Counted from the stretch's first letter, positions 54,085 to 62,597 are shown. The stretch: 64,000 bases of DNA from JACVRN01 sp963715565 (GCA_963715565.1 OY970256.1:5394001-5458000), one strand, 5' to 3'. The notes: generated by a model from the letters alone, not told the origin. Program-made: numbers and translations.

Positions 54085-54110
54085 TTGCTGAGTTTTCAAG
54101 GAGTGGGAAA

Positions 54111-57100
54111 TTGTTAGGAAGAAAAAGCTGGCGCGCTAGCGTCCTGTTGCTTGTCGTATCGGTCTTCTGTGCTTTCAATGTGCTTCAGGCGCAGCAACCG
54201 TCTGCGGGCACTTTGCGCGGCGTGGTCGCGGACGAGTTCGGCGGCCTCATCGTCGGCGCGAACGTCACCGTTGCCGACGCGAGCGGAGTCGAGAGAACCA
54301 CTACGACCAACGAGTCCGGGCAGTACGCTTTTTCAGGTCTTGCGCCCGGTCGTTACACTGTGCGCGTAGCCGCGCCCGGTTTCGCTCCCTACGAAGCGCC
54401 GGATGTGGAAGTCGTAGCCGGACGCACGGACCCGCTCAATATTACTTTGAACATCGCCATAGAGCAGGTCGAGGTCACGGTCTCAGGCGAAGCAGACGTC
54501 GATACGGATCCTGAAAATAATCTGGGCGCAGTGACGCTACAGGGCGCGGACCTGGATGCTTTGCCGGATGACCCGGATGAATTAGCGGAAGCTTTGCAGG
54601 CTCTGGCTGGCCCGAGCGCGGGACAGGAGGGCGGCGAGATTTTCATAGACGGATTTTCTTCGGGCCGTCTTCCGCCCAAAGAGTCCATCCGCGAGATTCG
54701 CATCAACCGCAATCCCTTCTCGGCAGAGTATGACCGCCTCGGCTACGGTCGGATAGAGATTTTCACCAAGCCGGGCACGGATCGTTTTCGCGGGCAAGCC
54801 TTCTTCAACTTTAACGACGAAAGCCTCAACTCGCGCAATCCGTTTGCGCCGACGCGCGCCAGCTTTCAATCGAGACGCTACGGCGGAAACGTGAGCGGGC
54901 CTCTGTTGTCCAAGCGCGCCTCCTTCTTTCTGGATTTCGAGCGGCGCGAGACCGACGATAACGATGTCGTCAACGCTATTGTGCTCGACCCGCTGTTTAA
55001 TATCGTGCCGTTTAATCAATCGGTGCTGACGCCCGTGCGCCGCACGACCTTTAGCCCGCGCCTCGATTATCAAATCAATCAGGCCAACACGCTCGTCGCG
55101 CGCTACACCTACGACCGCACGCTCAGAAATAATTCCGGCGTCGGAGATTTCGCACTCCCTTCGCGCGCCGTTAATTCCGAGACCACGCAGCAAACTTTCC
55201 AGTTGACGGAAACCGCCATCATCAACCAGAAGGTCATCAACGAGACGCGCTTTCAGTATGTGCGCCAGCGCGCGGTGCAGGAGGGCGACAATTCGGAGCC
55301 GACAATCCGCGTGCTCGAAGCCTTCACGGGCGGCGGAGCAAGCATCGGTCTGGCTGTGGATGAAGAGGACCGCTTCGAGCTTTCCAACTTCACCTCGTGG
55401 GCTGCCGGTAATCATTCTTTGCGTGTGGGCGGACGCGTGCGAACCATTCGCCTGCGCGACGTGTCGGCGCAGAATTTTAACGGCACGTTTACCTTTGGCG
55501 GCGGTGACGCCCCCGTTCTCGACGCCAACAATCAGATAGTGCGCGACGCTACGGGGCAGCCCGTGTTGACGACCATCACAAGCATCGAACGCTTTCGCCG
55601 CACGGAACTGCTGCGCCAGACGATTAACCCTTTGACCGGCGTGTTATATACGCCGACGGAAATACGCTTGCTCGGCGGCGGCGCAACGCAGTTCTCCATC
55701 TCCGGCGGCACGCCCGAGACGAGCGTGTCGCAAACAGACTTCGGCGCTTTTATACAGGACGACTGGCGCTTGCGCCCGAACTTTACCTTGAGCCTCGGCC
55801 TGCGCTACGAAACGCAGAACAACATTCATGACTGGACGGACTTTGCTCCGCGCATAGCCTTCGCTTGGGCTCCGGGCGCGGGCGGCGCAAACTCCCGGCA
55901 GCAGACCACCGTCATACGCGGCGGCTTCGGCATCTTCTATAACCGCTTTAGCGAAGACCTGACCTTGCAGGCCGAGCGCTTCAACGGCACGAACCAGCAG
56001 CAGTTCATCGTCACTACCAACACTGCGGGCGCTTTCAACGTGCTGGACCAGTATCCGAACGTTCCGTCGGTCGCTGCTCTGACGGCCTTTCAGGTTCCGC
56101 AGACAGTGCGCCGCGTGGCCCCGGACCTGCGCACGCCCTACACCATGCAGACGGCCATCAGCGTCGAGCGACAATTGCCCTACAACATTTTGTTGTCGGT
56201 GAATTACATCAACGCGCGCACGCTGCACGTCCTGCGCTCGCGCAACATCAACGCGCCGATACCGGGAACGTTTGTCCTGCCAAGTCCCGGCAATCCGGGC
56301 AGCTTCGGCGTGAGGCCCGACCCGACGCAGGGAAACATCTATCAGTACGAATCAACCGGACGCTTTACGCAGAACCAACTGGTCGTGAGCGCACGCACGC
56401 GCCTGAGCAATCTCTACACGCTCTTTATGACCTACACTTATAATCGAGCGCATAGCGACACCGAAGGAGCGAACACTTTTCCCGCGAACCAGTATGACCT
56501 GAGCGATGAGTTCGGGCGCTCTTTGACCGACATACGCCATCGCCTTTTCATCGGCGGTACAATCAACGCGCTCCCGTGGGGCATACGTCTTAATCCGCTC
56601 ATCATCGCCAACAGTGGCCGCCCGTTCAACATCACGATTGGCCGCGACACAAACGGCGACACGCTCTTTACAGAGCGCCCTGCCTTTGCCACGGATTTGA
56701 CCAAGCCGGGCGTGGTTGTCACACCCTTCGGCGCGTTTGATCCGAATCCGCTGCCGGGACAGGAGATTATCCCGCGCAACTTCGGCACGGGTCCGGCCTT
56801 CTTCGCCGTCAATCTTCGCATCAGCAAGTCGTTCGGCTTTGGCGAGCCGCGCGCATTGAGCGGAGGTGAAGGCGGACGCGGCGGCGCTGGCGGTGGTGGA
56901 GGCGGTGGCCGCAGAGGCGGAGGAGGCGGCAGACGCGGTGGCGGCGGCGGCGGCGGTGGTGCTGCTGATTCCGGCGATGGCGGCAGCGCGTCGGAGAAGC
57001 GTTACAATCTGACGTTCTCGCTCAACATCCAGAATCTTTTCAATCGCGCTAATCTTGGCACGCCCGTAGGCAATTTAAGCTCGCCACTATTCGGGCAATC

Positions 57101-57194
57101 CACCAACGTCGCGGGAGGCTTCGGCGGCGGCGGCGGCGGAAATCAGGCCGCAGGCAATCGCCGCATAGAAGCGCTCATACGCTTTAGCTTCTGA
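54111..57194 (+). CDS. TonB-dependent receptor, Oar-like, with Gly/Arg-rich insert
   Basis: A 1027-residue outer-membrane protein. AAGGAG lies seven bases before TTG at 54111, so this start is preferred over an ATG at 54015 inside the hairpin. A signal peptide (SVLLLVVSVFCAFNVLQAQ) is followed by a carboxypeptidase-regulatory module (GTLRGVVADEFGGLIVGANV), a plug with EIFIDGFSSGRLPPKESIRE, and a barrel ending in IRFSF with C-terminal Phe. Near residue 920 a stretch of Gly, Arg and Ala with runs of eight Gly interrupts the late barrel, probably a surface loop. The substrate is unknown. Confidence 0.9.
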   Translation: MLGRKSWRASVLLLVVSVFCAFNVLQAQQPSAGTLRGVVADEFGGLIVGANVTVADASGVERTTTTNESGQYAFSGLAPGRYTVRVAAPGFAPYEAPDVEVVAGRTDPLNITLNIAIEQVEVTVSGEADVDTDPENNLGAVTLQGADLDALPDDPDELAEALQALAGPSAGQEGGEIFIDGFSSGRLPPKESIREIRINRNPFSAEYDRLGYGRIEIFTKPGTDRFRGQAFFNFNDESLNSRNPFAPTRASFQSRRYGGNVSGPLLSKRASFFLDFERRETDDNDVVNAIVLDPLFNIVPFNQSVLTPVRRTTFSPRLDYQINQANTLVARYTYDRTLRNNSGVGDFALPSRAVNSETTQQTFQLTETAIINQKVINETRFQYVRQRAVQEGDNSEPTIRVLEAFTGGGASIGLAVDEEDRFELSNFTSWAAGNHSLRVGGRVRTIRLRDVSAQNFNGTFTFGGGDAPVLDANNQIVRDATGQPVLTTITSIERFRRTELLRQTINPLTGVLYTPTEIRLLGGGATQFSISGGTPETSVSQTDFGAFIQDDWRLRPNFTLSLGLRYETQNNIHDWTDFAPRIAFAWAPGAGGANSRQQTTVIRGGFGIFYNRFSEDLTLQAERFNGTNQQQFIVTTNTAGAFNVLDQYPNVPSVAALTAFQVPQTVRRVAPDLRTPYTMQTAISVERQLPYNILLSVNYINARTLHVLRSRNINAPIPGTFVLPSPGNPGSFGVRPDPTQGNIYQYESTGRFTQNQLVVSARTRLSNLYTLFMTYTYNRAHSDTEGANTFPANQYDLSDEFGRSLTDIRHRLFIGGTINALPWGIRLNPLIIANSGRPFNITIGRDTNGDTLFTERPAFATDLTKPGVVVTPFGAFDPNPLPGQEIIPRNFGTGPAFFAVNLRISKSFGFGEPRALSGGEGGRGGAGGGGGGGRRGGGGGRRGGGGGGGGAADSGDGGSASEKRYNLTFSLNIQNLFNRANLGTPVGNLSSPLFGQSTNVAGGFGGGGGGNQAAGNRRIEALIRFSF

Positions 57195-57200
57195 TAAAGA

Positions 57201-57284
57201 TAGTCTCAAGTCCCAAGTCCAAAGTCTCAAGTCAAAAGACAGGTTGCTTTTGACTTGGGACTTTGGACTTGGGACTTGAGACTT
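57201..57284. repeat. Tandem-word hairpin, GTCCCAAGT family
   Basis: Arms 57202-57238 and 57247-57283 pair over 37 bp with one mismatch and an eight-base loop. This is the longest stem of this family here. It separates the TonB receptor from the small-protein operon. Confidence 0.95.
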
Positions 57285-57373
57285 TAAATACGGCGTGCGC
57301 TCTTGTTGTTTCGTCCCACACGTAATAAGCTTACCTCAAACGTCATCAATTTAAATTTTGAGGAGGAAAAGGA

Positions 57374-57709
57374 ATGTCAGAACAAGTTAATCCCGTGCCC
57401 GCCGAGGAGCAGGAAGCATCCGGTTTGCTGCTTTCCGTAGAGCCTTTGAACGAAGGCGCAAAGCTGTCTGCCACCGACACCGTTGACGGAGGCGCTGACG
57501 CAGGCGGCGACACCGACTCTACCGACAGTGGAGACGCAGACGGCACGGACGCAGGTGATGCCGATGGAACCGATACGACATCGGACGCCGACGGCACGGA
57601 TGTTACGGAAAAGATTAAAGACGCGCTCGGCATGGATGACGATTCGGATTCCGACGGCACGGACGGAGGAACCATTCGCGCTGACTCGGACAGTACGGAC
57701 GGCAGGTAA
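57374..57709 (+). CDS. Acidic small protein 1, possible modified-peptide precursor
   Basis: Not a known family. A 111-residue protein in two parts. Residues 1-25 (SEQVNPVPAEE, then ASGLLLSVEPL) are shared with the next gene, which starts SEQINPVPAEE and continues SSGLLLSVKSL. The rest is an Asp/Gly/Thr/Ser repeat region (ADGTD, DSDGTDGG) with almost no hydrophobic residues. A perfect AGGAGG lies seven bases before the ATG, as in the next gene. A conserved leader-like head with a variable repetitive tail is the pattern of ribosomal peptide precursors. The oxygenase and redox genes downstream support, but do not prove, this. A simple Ca-binding or disordered protein is the alternative. Confidence 0.55.
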   Translation: MSEQVNPVPAEEQEASGLLLSVEPLNEGAKLSATDTVDGGADAGGDTDSTDSGDADGTDAGDADGTDTTSDADGTDVTEKIKDALGMDDDSDSDGTDGGTIRADSDSTDGR

Positions 57710-57793
57710 AAGATAGCCGCTCTAATTTCGCGCAGAGGGTCGTAAGCTCGTAGCCTCGCAGAGCCACAGTCTAAAACTAAAGGAGGAGAGGGA

Positions 57794-58045
57794 ATGTCAG
57801 AACAAATTAATCCTGTTCCCGCGGAGGAAAGGGAATCTTCATCTGGTCTTCTGCTTTCTGTCAAGTCTTTGCATGAAGACACGACACTCTACGCGGAGAC
57901 TCCTGAAGACGACGCAGACGGGGAGGACGAACCAATCGTTGAGGACCTTGAACAGGACGAACCAGGCGTGGACGAACCAATCGTTGAGGACACAACCGGG
58001 GACCAGCTTCCAAGTCAGGACGATGACGCAGACGCGGACGGGTAA
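57794..58045 (+). CDS. Acidic small protein 2, possible modified-peptide precursor
   Basis: Not a known family. An 83-residue paralogue of the protein at 57374: the ribosome site (AGGAGG at 57781), its spacing and the first about 25 residues are conserved, while the tail (DDADGEDEPIVEDLEQDEPG, with a second DEPIVEDTT) is different. Two DEPIVED copies suggest an internal repeat. After the stop at 58043 an 84-codon open frame continues in the -1 frame to 58299 with a similar Asp/Ser-rich composition, so the gene may originally have been longer. Confidence 0.55.
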   Translation: MSEQINPVPAEERESSSGLLLSVKSLHEDTTLYAETPEDDADGEDEPIVEDLEQDEPGVDEPIVEDTTGDQLPSQDDDADADG

Positions 58046-58299
58046 TTCCTAAACCCCCCGATGCCCCGTCTGATACGGACTCGTCGGATGGCGAGCATTT
58101 AGATTTAGAGGAAGCCCGTATTTCGCGCACCGGGCCGTCAGCCCCAAGCTTCGAAAGCTCCGCACGGCAGGAGGAAAATCCTTCTGCCGGTGAGACTCCC
58201 GGCGCTTGTGGCGGCAGGCTGCGGGTAGCAATGACCGGACGGCACGCGCCACCTGACAGAATGCTTTTCGTGATGGCGCGCCCGACTCACGCAAGTTGA
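58045..58299 (+). pseudogene. Possible frameshifted continuation of acidic small protein 2
   Basis: In the frame -1 to the small protein, 84 codons without a stop read IPKPPDAPSDTDSSDGEHLD, then LEEARISRTGPSAPSFESSA, ending MARPTHAS and TGA at 58297-58299. It has no start codon of its own near 58045. The Asp/Ser-rich beginning resembles the preceding tail, which suggests one lost base near 58042 rather than a separate gene. A sequencing error, a true frameshift or chance are all possible. Confidence 0.35.
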
Positions 58300-58328
58300 T
58301 TAAAGAAGCGACTGCACAAGGCGTGGCG

Positions 58329-59525
58329 ATGAATCAGTTGGAAAAGATTTTAGAGCCATGCAGGCCGGAGGATTTTTTTGCCTCCGTCCTGGGAAAGAAC
58401 TACGCGCACGTCAAAGGGTGGCCGGGAAAGTTCAAGCAGTTGCTGCCGTGGAATGAGTTGAACAAAATCTTACGTCAGCATAGGCTGGACTATCCCCGGC
58501 TGCGACTGATGCGTGACGGCGAAACTATTCACGTCTCCTCTTTCATCAATCACACGCCACACGCGCGCACACGTACTACCGTCCCGCGCCTTAAACCGGC
58601 TGCCTTCACAAAGCACCTGCGCGAAGGCGCAACCATAGTGCTCGATGCCGTCAACGAGATTTGCCCTCCCGTTGACGAACTGGCCGAAGGGCTGGAGTTC
58701 ATCTTTCACGAGCGCGTGCAGGTGAACATGTACGCCGGTTGGCACACGGCGCGCGGCTTTGACCTTCACTGGGACGACCACGATGTCTTTATCCTACAGG
58801 TCGCGGGACGCAAGCTCTGGCGCATCTACGGCGAGACGAAAAAATATCCGCAGGTCAAAAACAGCGCGCCCAAGCCGGAGGACATAGACCATCCGCTCTG
58901 GGAAGGAATGCTCGAAGACGGCGACCTGCTTTACATCCCGCGCGGCTGGTGGCACGTCGCGTTTCCGCTTGCCGAGCCCACGCTTCATCTGACGGTCGGC
59001 ATACACAGTCGCAGCGGCATGGACCTACTGCGCTGGCTCGTGGACGACTTGCGCAAGCGTGAGATTTTCCGTCAGGACTTGCCGCGCTTCGCTTCAGACG
59101 CAGAGCAGCGGGCGCACGTAGAGCGCATGCGCGCGGAGCTTCTTGAGGCGTGGGACGAGGGCGACCTGCTCCGCCGTTATCTGGATGAAATGGACGCGAC
59201 GGCCTCCGCGCGACCGCATCTCAGCCTGCCATGGAGCGCCACGCCTGAAACTCTTCCGTCGAACAGCGAGGTGCGCGTGCGTCTTCTTGCACCGCGCCCG
59301 CTCAAGCTCCGTGCGGAGAATGGAGTGGTGGAGTTTTCGTGTCTGAACAAGCGGTGGCGTTTCGCGGAAGATGCCGCGCTCGTCCTGCGGCCCTTAATCG
59401 AGCGGCGCGTCTGCTCATTAGCGGAATTGTGCGAAGCCGCCCGCGCGCGTTTGGACGACCAGAAGGTGCGCGCCTTCGTGGGCGAGCTGGTGCGCGAGGG
59501 GTTGGTCACGGTGGTTGAAGATTAG
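58329..59525 (+). CDS. JmjC/cupin Fe(II)-2-oxoglutarate oxygenase
   Basis: A 398-residue protein of the RoxA/YcfD-like JmjC group. GFDLHWDDHDVFILQVAGRK near residue 142 gives the His-x-Asp metal pair; LHWDDHD has His and Asp in the right spacing. The distal His is in PRGWWHVAFP near 205. The Lys/Arg-rich strand (GRKLWRIYG) follows as in cupin cores. The C-terminal about 100 residues look like a winged-helix domain, as in ribosomal oxygenases. The enzyme should hydroxylate a protein or peptide side chain. Known relatives act on ribosomal proteins, so that remains an alternative target. The next gene starts five bases after the stop. Start ATG 58329; TTG at 58296 is possible. Confidence 0.8.
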   Translation: MNQLEKILEPCRPEDFFASVLGKNYAHVKGWPGKFKQLLPWNELNKILRQHRLDYPRLRLMRDGETIHVSSFINHTPHARTRTTVPRLKPAAFTKHLREGATIVLDAVNEICPPVDELAEGLEFIFHERVQVNMYAGWHTARGFDLHWDDHDVFILQVAGRKLWRIYGETKKYPQVKNSAPKPEDIDHPLWEGMLEDGDLLYIPRGWWHVAFPLAEPTLHLTVGIHSRSGMDLLRWLVDDLRKREIFRQDLPRFASDAEQRAHVERMRAELLEAWDEGDLLRRYLDEMDATASARPHLSLPWSATPETLPSNSEVRVRLLAPRPLKLRAENGVVEFSCLNKRWRFAEDAALVLRPLIERRVCSLAELCEAARARLDDQKVRAFVGELVREGLVTVVED

Positions 59526-59530
59526 ATTCA

Positions 59531-60484
59531 ATGGGTACAGATTTTTCTTTCAAGGTTAAAGAGTTTTTCTACTGCTCTCGGCTCTCGCTCGGAGCGAGTG
59601 AGAACGCCTTTGGCACGGCTTCGGTCGGCGAGCTGTGGATGCTCATCGAATACGCAAGGCCCTGGGGACCGCATGCCCTGCTCGATAGCGAGCTTTCCAC
59701 GGACGTCAAAAATTATCTGGAGCAGCTCGTCAGACGAATCCCGCGCGCGCGCCTGCTTTTTATCAAACAGGAGAAGAAGCGCGGCCACAGTGAGCGCCCT
59801 TTCAATTTCTTCGTCGTCCGCGCCTCCGCGCGTGATCCCTTCATGGTCAAATACAGGCTCGACGATTACGAACAGTTGAAAAGCATTTATCTGGACGTTG
59901 CTACTCTGGCGGCGGGCGACTTAGGGGGTTGCGCGGGCGAGATTGTCAAAGAGCCTCTCTATCTGGTTTGCACGCACGGCAAACGAGACAAGTGCTGCGC
60001 CAAGTTTGGCTACCCGCTCTATAAAACTTTGCGCGAAGAGCGCGGCGACAACGTATGGCAATCGTCGCACGTCGGCGGAGACCGCTTCGCCGCCAACCTG
60101 GTCTGCTTCCCGCACGGCCTCTTCTACGCACACATGACGGGCGACGCCGCGCGCATCGTCACACGCGAATACGAGAGTGACCGGATTGTGTTGGATCAGT
60201 TCCGTGGCCGCGCGTGCTATAGCTACCCCGTGCAGGCCGCAGAGTTTTTCATACGCGCCGAGACGGGGCTGACGGGCCTTGACGACCTGCGCCACCTGTC
60301 GAGCGAGCGCGCGGGACAGCGTAACTGGCGCATCAGCTTTATCTCGCGCGACGAGAAACAGGTTTACGAAGCGCTCATCGCGAGCCGCGCCTCCGCGTTT
60401 CACAACTACATCACCTGCGGTGCGACCGAAGAAAAGCACGTGGTCCAGTTTTATCTGGAAGACTACGTCGTCGTGAGCAATTAA
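59531..60484 (+). CDS. Sucrase-ferredoxin-like protein (thioredoxin-fold, probable 2Fe-2S)
   Basis: A 317-residue protein. LYLVCTHGKRDKCCAKFGYP near residue 147 and SSHVGGDRFAANLVCFPHGL near 178 are the signature segments of the sucrase/ferredoxin-like family. Their Cys residues (Cys-x6-Cys-Cys, plus the Cys in LVCFPHG and upstream in GGCAGE) are candidates for an iron-sulfur cluster. No enzyme activity is established for the family; electron transfer is likely. Five bases separate it from the oxygenase gene, so translation is coupled and the two probably act together. A strong terminator follows. Confidence 0.8.
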   Translation: MGTDFSFKVKEFFYCSRLSLGASENAFGTASVGELWMLIEYARPWGPHALLDSELSTDVKNYLEQLVRRIPRARLLFIKQEKKRGHSERPFNFFVVRASARDPFMVKYRLDDYEQLKSIYLDVATLAAGDLGGCAGEIVKEPLYLVCTHGKRDKCCAKFGYPLYKTLREERGDNVWQSSHVGGDRFAANLVCFPHGLFYAHMTGDAARIVTREYESDRIVLDQFRGRACYSYPVQAAEFFIRAETGLTGLDDLRHLSSERAGQRNWRISFISRDEKQVYEALIASRASAFHNYITCGATEEKHVVQFYLEDYVVVSN

Positions 60485-60537
60485 CGCGTTCAAGGCCGGG
60501 CGAAATCACCCGCGCTCAGTAGACCCGTAGGCAAGTC

Positions 60538-60580
60538 AAAGGGGCGTTTGAGTCTGGCAACTCAAACGCCCCTTTATTCC
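60538..60580 (+). terminator. Strong intrinsic terminator ending the small-protein/oxygenase operon
   Basis: AAAGGGGCGTTTGAGT (60538-60553), loop CTGGCA, then ACTCAAACGCCCCTTT (60560-60575) form a perfect 16-bp stem running into TTTATT. It lies 54 nt after the sucrase-ferredoxin-like stop codon. Confidence 0.9.
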
Positions 60581-60788
60581 GTCTTCAGGCTTTAGATGGA
60601 AAAACCATCCTGGAGGGATAAGTATACTAAGCCCGCTCGCGCTCGTGAGTCGGTACGGTAAAGTACAATTCTTCAAGAATAATCAACTTTAAATTTCCAC
60701 CCTTTCGCTACAAGTTTGCAAAGCAATTTGCAAATCATGGTCACTAAAGATTGCAACATAAATTACAACGCATCCGGGAGGGCTTTTG

Positions 60789-60977
60789 ATGTCTGAAAAG
60801 AAGCGACAGAAGAAGGACGGGGAACGCAAGGACAAGAAAAACAAGGCCATGCGCGAGGCCGTAGAGGAGCGGCAGCGAACATCCTCGCTGCCCACGCAGG
60901 AAGTGGACGCTGAAGCCTCCGACACGACCGACACGACGGGCGATGCTAACGCGCGCGGCGCGGGCGGCAACGGTTAA
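60789..60977 (+). CDS. Small protein 3, Lys-rich head and Asp/Thr/Gly tail, 62 aa
   Basis: Not recognised. A 62-residue protein; the first about 35 residues are highly basic (KKRQKKDGERKDKKNKAMRE), and the tail (ASDTTDTTGDANARGAGGNG) is Asp/Thr/Gly rich like those at 57374 and 57794. GGGAGGG precedes the ATG at 60789. The leader is different from the other two. It is separated from them by a terminator, so it has its own transcript. A hairpin overlaps its stop codon region. Confidence 0.45.
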   Translation: MSEKKRQKKDGERKDKKNKAMREAVEERQRTSSLPTQEVDAEASDTTDTTGDANARGAGGNG

Positions 60978-60978
60978 A

Positions 60979-61070
60979 GAAGGGATGAGGGCGGAGGGAT
61001 GAGGGATGAAGTAAAGAAAGAGCGTTCTTGCTCTAACTTCATCCCTCATCCCTCCGCCCTCATCCCTTTC
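60979..61070. repeat. Tandem-word hairpin, GGGATGA family
   Basis: A perfect 33-bp inverted repeat, 60980-61012 against 61036-61068, with a 23-nt loop. The right arm encodes, on the minus strand, the last residues of PlsC. It lies between convergent genes. Confidence 0.95.
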
Positions 61071-61945
61071 TTTTCATCTCGAAAGTGTGGGGCCATCGCG
61101 GCGCGCACACGGCGCATGAGCGGCTCTATGTCTTTGTCTGTGAGGCCGGTGGTCTGTATGGGCTCGTCAACGTACATCTCTATCGGGCCGGGGCGAAAAA
61201 TTATTGAGTCGGGCGGCAGGCTTTGACGAGAGCCGATGATGGTGACGGGGATGATGGGGACTTGAGCTTGCAGGGCGAGCTTGAAGCCTCCCTTTTTGAA
61301 CGGGTGCAACACTCCGTCGCGCGAGCGAGTGCCTTCGGGAAACACAAACGCGCAGATGCCGTGCTGTAAATAGTCTGCGGCCCTTTGCATGCTCGCGACG
61401 GCGTTCTGCGTGGAGCTGCGGTCTATGGGAATGTGGCCCGCACGCCACAGGTGCCAGCCCATAAAGGGAATGCGAAAGAGAATTTTCTTCGCGGCGATGC
61501 GCAACTGCGCGGGCAGATAGCCGAGCATGGCCGGGATGTCCATATAGCTCTGGTGCGTCGAGAGAAAAACGTAAGAAGTATCGGGCTTGATATGTTCCAC
61601 GCCGTGCACGCGCACACGCGCGCCTGCTGTGCGCGCAATCAGGCGACACCAAACTTGCGCGCACCAGTGCTGGCGACGCCCGCCCGGATCATAAAGCGAA
61701 AGCGTGAGCGAGAGACTTCCCATGACCACCGTGTAGAGATAGATGAGCGGGATGGCGACTAGAGAATGTAGATAGTTGAGAATCGTCGGCGGGTTGGGCG
61801 GAGGCGTGCGCAAAGGTTCGTCTTCAGCATCGGTGTCCGTTTTCCCTGTCAGGGCTTCATCTTGTTTGGAAGCCGCGCGCTCATTGCCCTCGCTTTGTTT
61901 CTCGGCCACCGCGCGCCCCGTGTATCCTTCACGCTCCATCATCAA
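61046..61945 (-). CDS. plsC: 1-acyl-sn-glycerol-3-phosphate acyltransferase
   Basis: A 299-residue membrane-associated acyltransferase of the PlsC family, making phosphatidic acid from lysophosphatidic acid. HQSYMD at 131-136 is the catalytic HX4D motif, FPEGTRSRDG near 202 the glycerophosphate-binding motif, and PIIPVTI the last block. A hydrophobic helix lies at about 57-85. The first about 55 residues are charged and low complexity. The final residues (EKKGMRAEG) are encoded by a hairpin arm. The start can be any of three adjacent ATGs at 61939-61945. It is downstream of the Nudix gene on the same strand. Confidence 0.9.
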   Translation of the reverse strand: MMMEREGYTGRAVAEKQSEGNERAASKQDEALTGKTDTDAEDEPLRTPPPNPPTILNYLHSLVAIPLIYLYTVVMGSLSLTLSLYDPGGRRQHWCAQVWCRLIARTAGARVRVHGVEHIKPDTSYVFLSTHQSYMDIPAMLGYLPAQLRIAAKKILFRIPFMGWHLWRAGHIPIDRSSTQNAVASMQRAADYLQHGICAFVFPEGTRSRDGVLHPFKKGGFKLALQAQVPIIPVTIIGSRQSLPPDSIIFRPGPIEMYVDEPIQTTGLTDKDIEPLMRRVRAAMAPHFRDEKKGMRAEG

Positions 61946-61967
61946 ATCCCGTTGCTTGCTCGGGTTC

Positions 61968-62543
61968 TTAAACCACAGGATAAAGTGCGCCGGGTCTAGC
62001 TACGCCCAGATGCGAGGCGGCCATCATAATGCCGATGATTGTCTTGGCGTCTTGAATCTCGCCGTCGGAAATCATCTCGAAGGCGCGCTCGAATGTAACG
62101 CGCACTATCTCCAACTGCTCGTCGCCTTCGAGCGCCTGTTGCGTCTCAATTAAATTCGTGGCGAGAAAGACCCAGAGCTTCTCTTCGCAGAAGCCGGGGG
62201 TGGTGAAGAACTCCGCGAGCCGCTCCATGCGCCCGGCGCGCACGCCGATTTCCTCTTCCAACTCTCGCGCCGCGCAGTCTTCGGGCGGCTCGGGCGACTC
62301 AAGGCGGCCAGCCGGAATCTCAAGCAGGTAACGCACCGCCGGGTGTCGATACTGCTTGACGAGCGCCACGGTCGAATCGTCAAAGACGGCGACCACGCCC
62401 GCACCGCCCGGATGATGAACCACCTCGCGCTTATAGGTCAGCTCGCCCTCGCGTATGGTGTAAACGGACACATCTATGATGCGACCGTGATAAGCCTCTT
62501 CGCTCGCCAGGACTTCCGGAGCGTCCGTGTTTGGTAGTGCCAT
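61968..62543 (-). CDS. ADP-ribose pyrophosphatase-type Nudix hydrolase
   Basis: A 191-residue protein like NudF/ADP-ribose pyrophosphatases: VSVYTIREGELTYKREVVHH and GAGVVAVFDDSTVALVKQYR open the domain, EIPAGRLESPEPPEDCAARE and LEEEIGVRAG form the Nudix box near 74-100, and FFTTPGFCEEKLWVFLA is the typical continuation. It hydrolyses ADP-ribose or related sugar nucleotides in the cytoplasm. It precedes plsC by 22 nt on the same strand, so they are probably in one operon. A hairpin lies upstream of it. Confidence 0.9.
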   Translation of the reverse strand: MALPNTDAPEVLASEEAYHGRIIDVSVYTIREGELTYKREVVHHPGGAGVVAVFDDSTVALVKQYRHPAVRYLLEIPAGRLESPEPPEDCAARELEEEIGVRAGRMERLAEFFTTPGFCEEKLWVFLATNLIETQQALEGDEQLEIVRVTFERAFEMISDGEIQDAKTIIGIMMAASHLGVARPGALYPVV

Positions 62544-62597
62544 AAATTTTTCCCCTCGACTCGGCAGTTTAAGCTAAAAGCAGTGACAAGTGATAAG

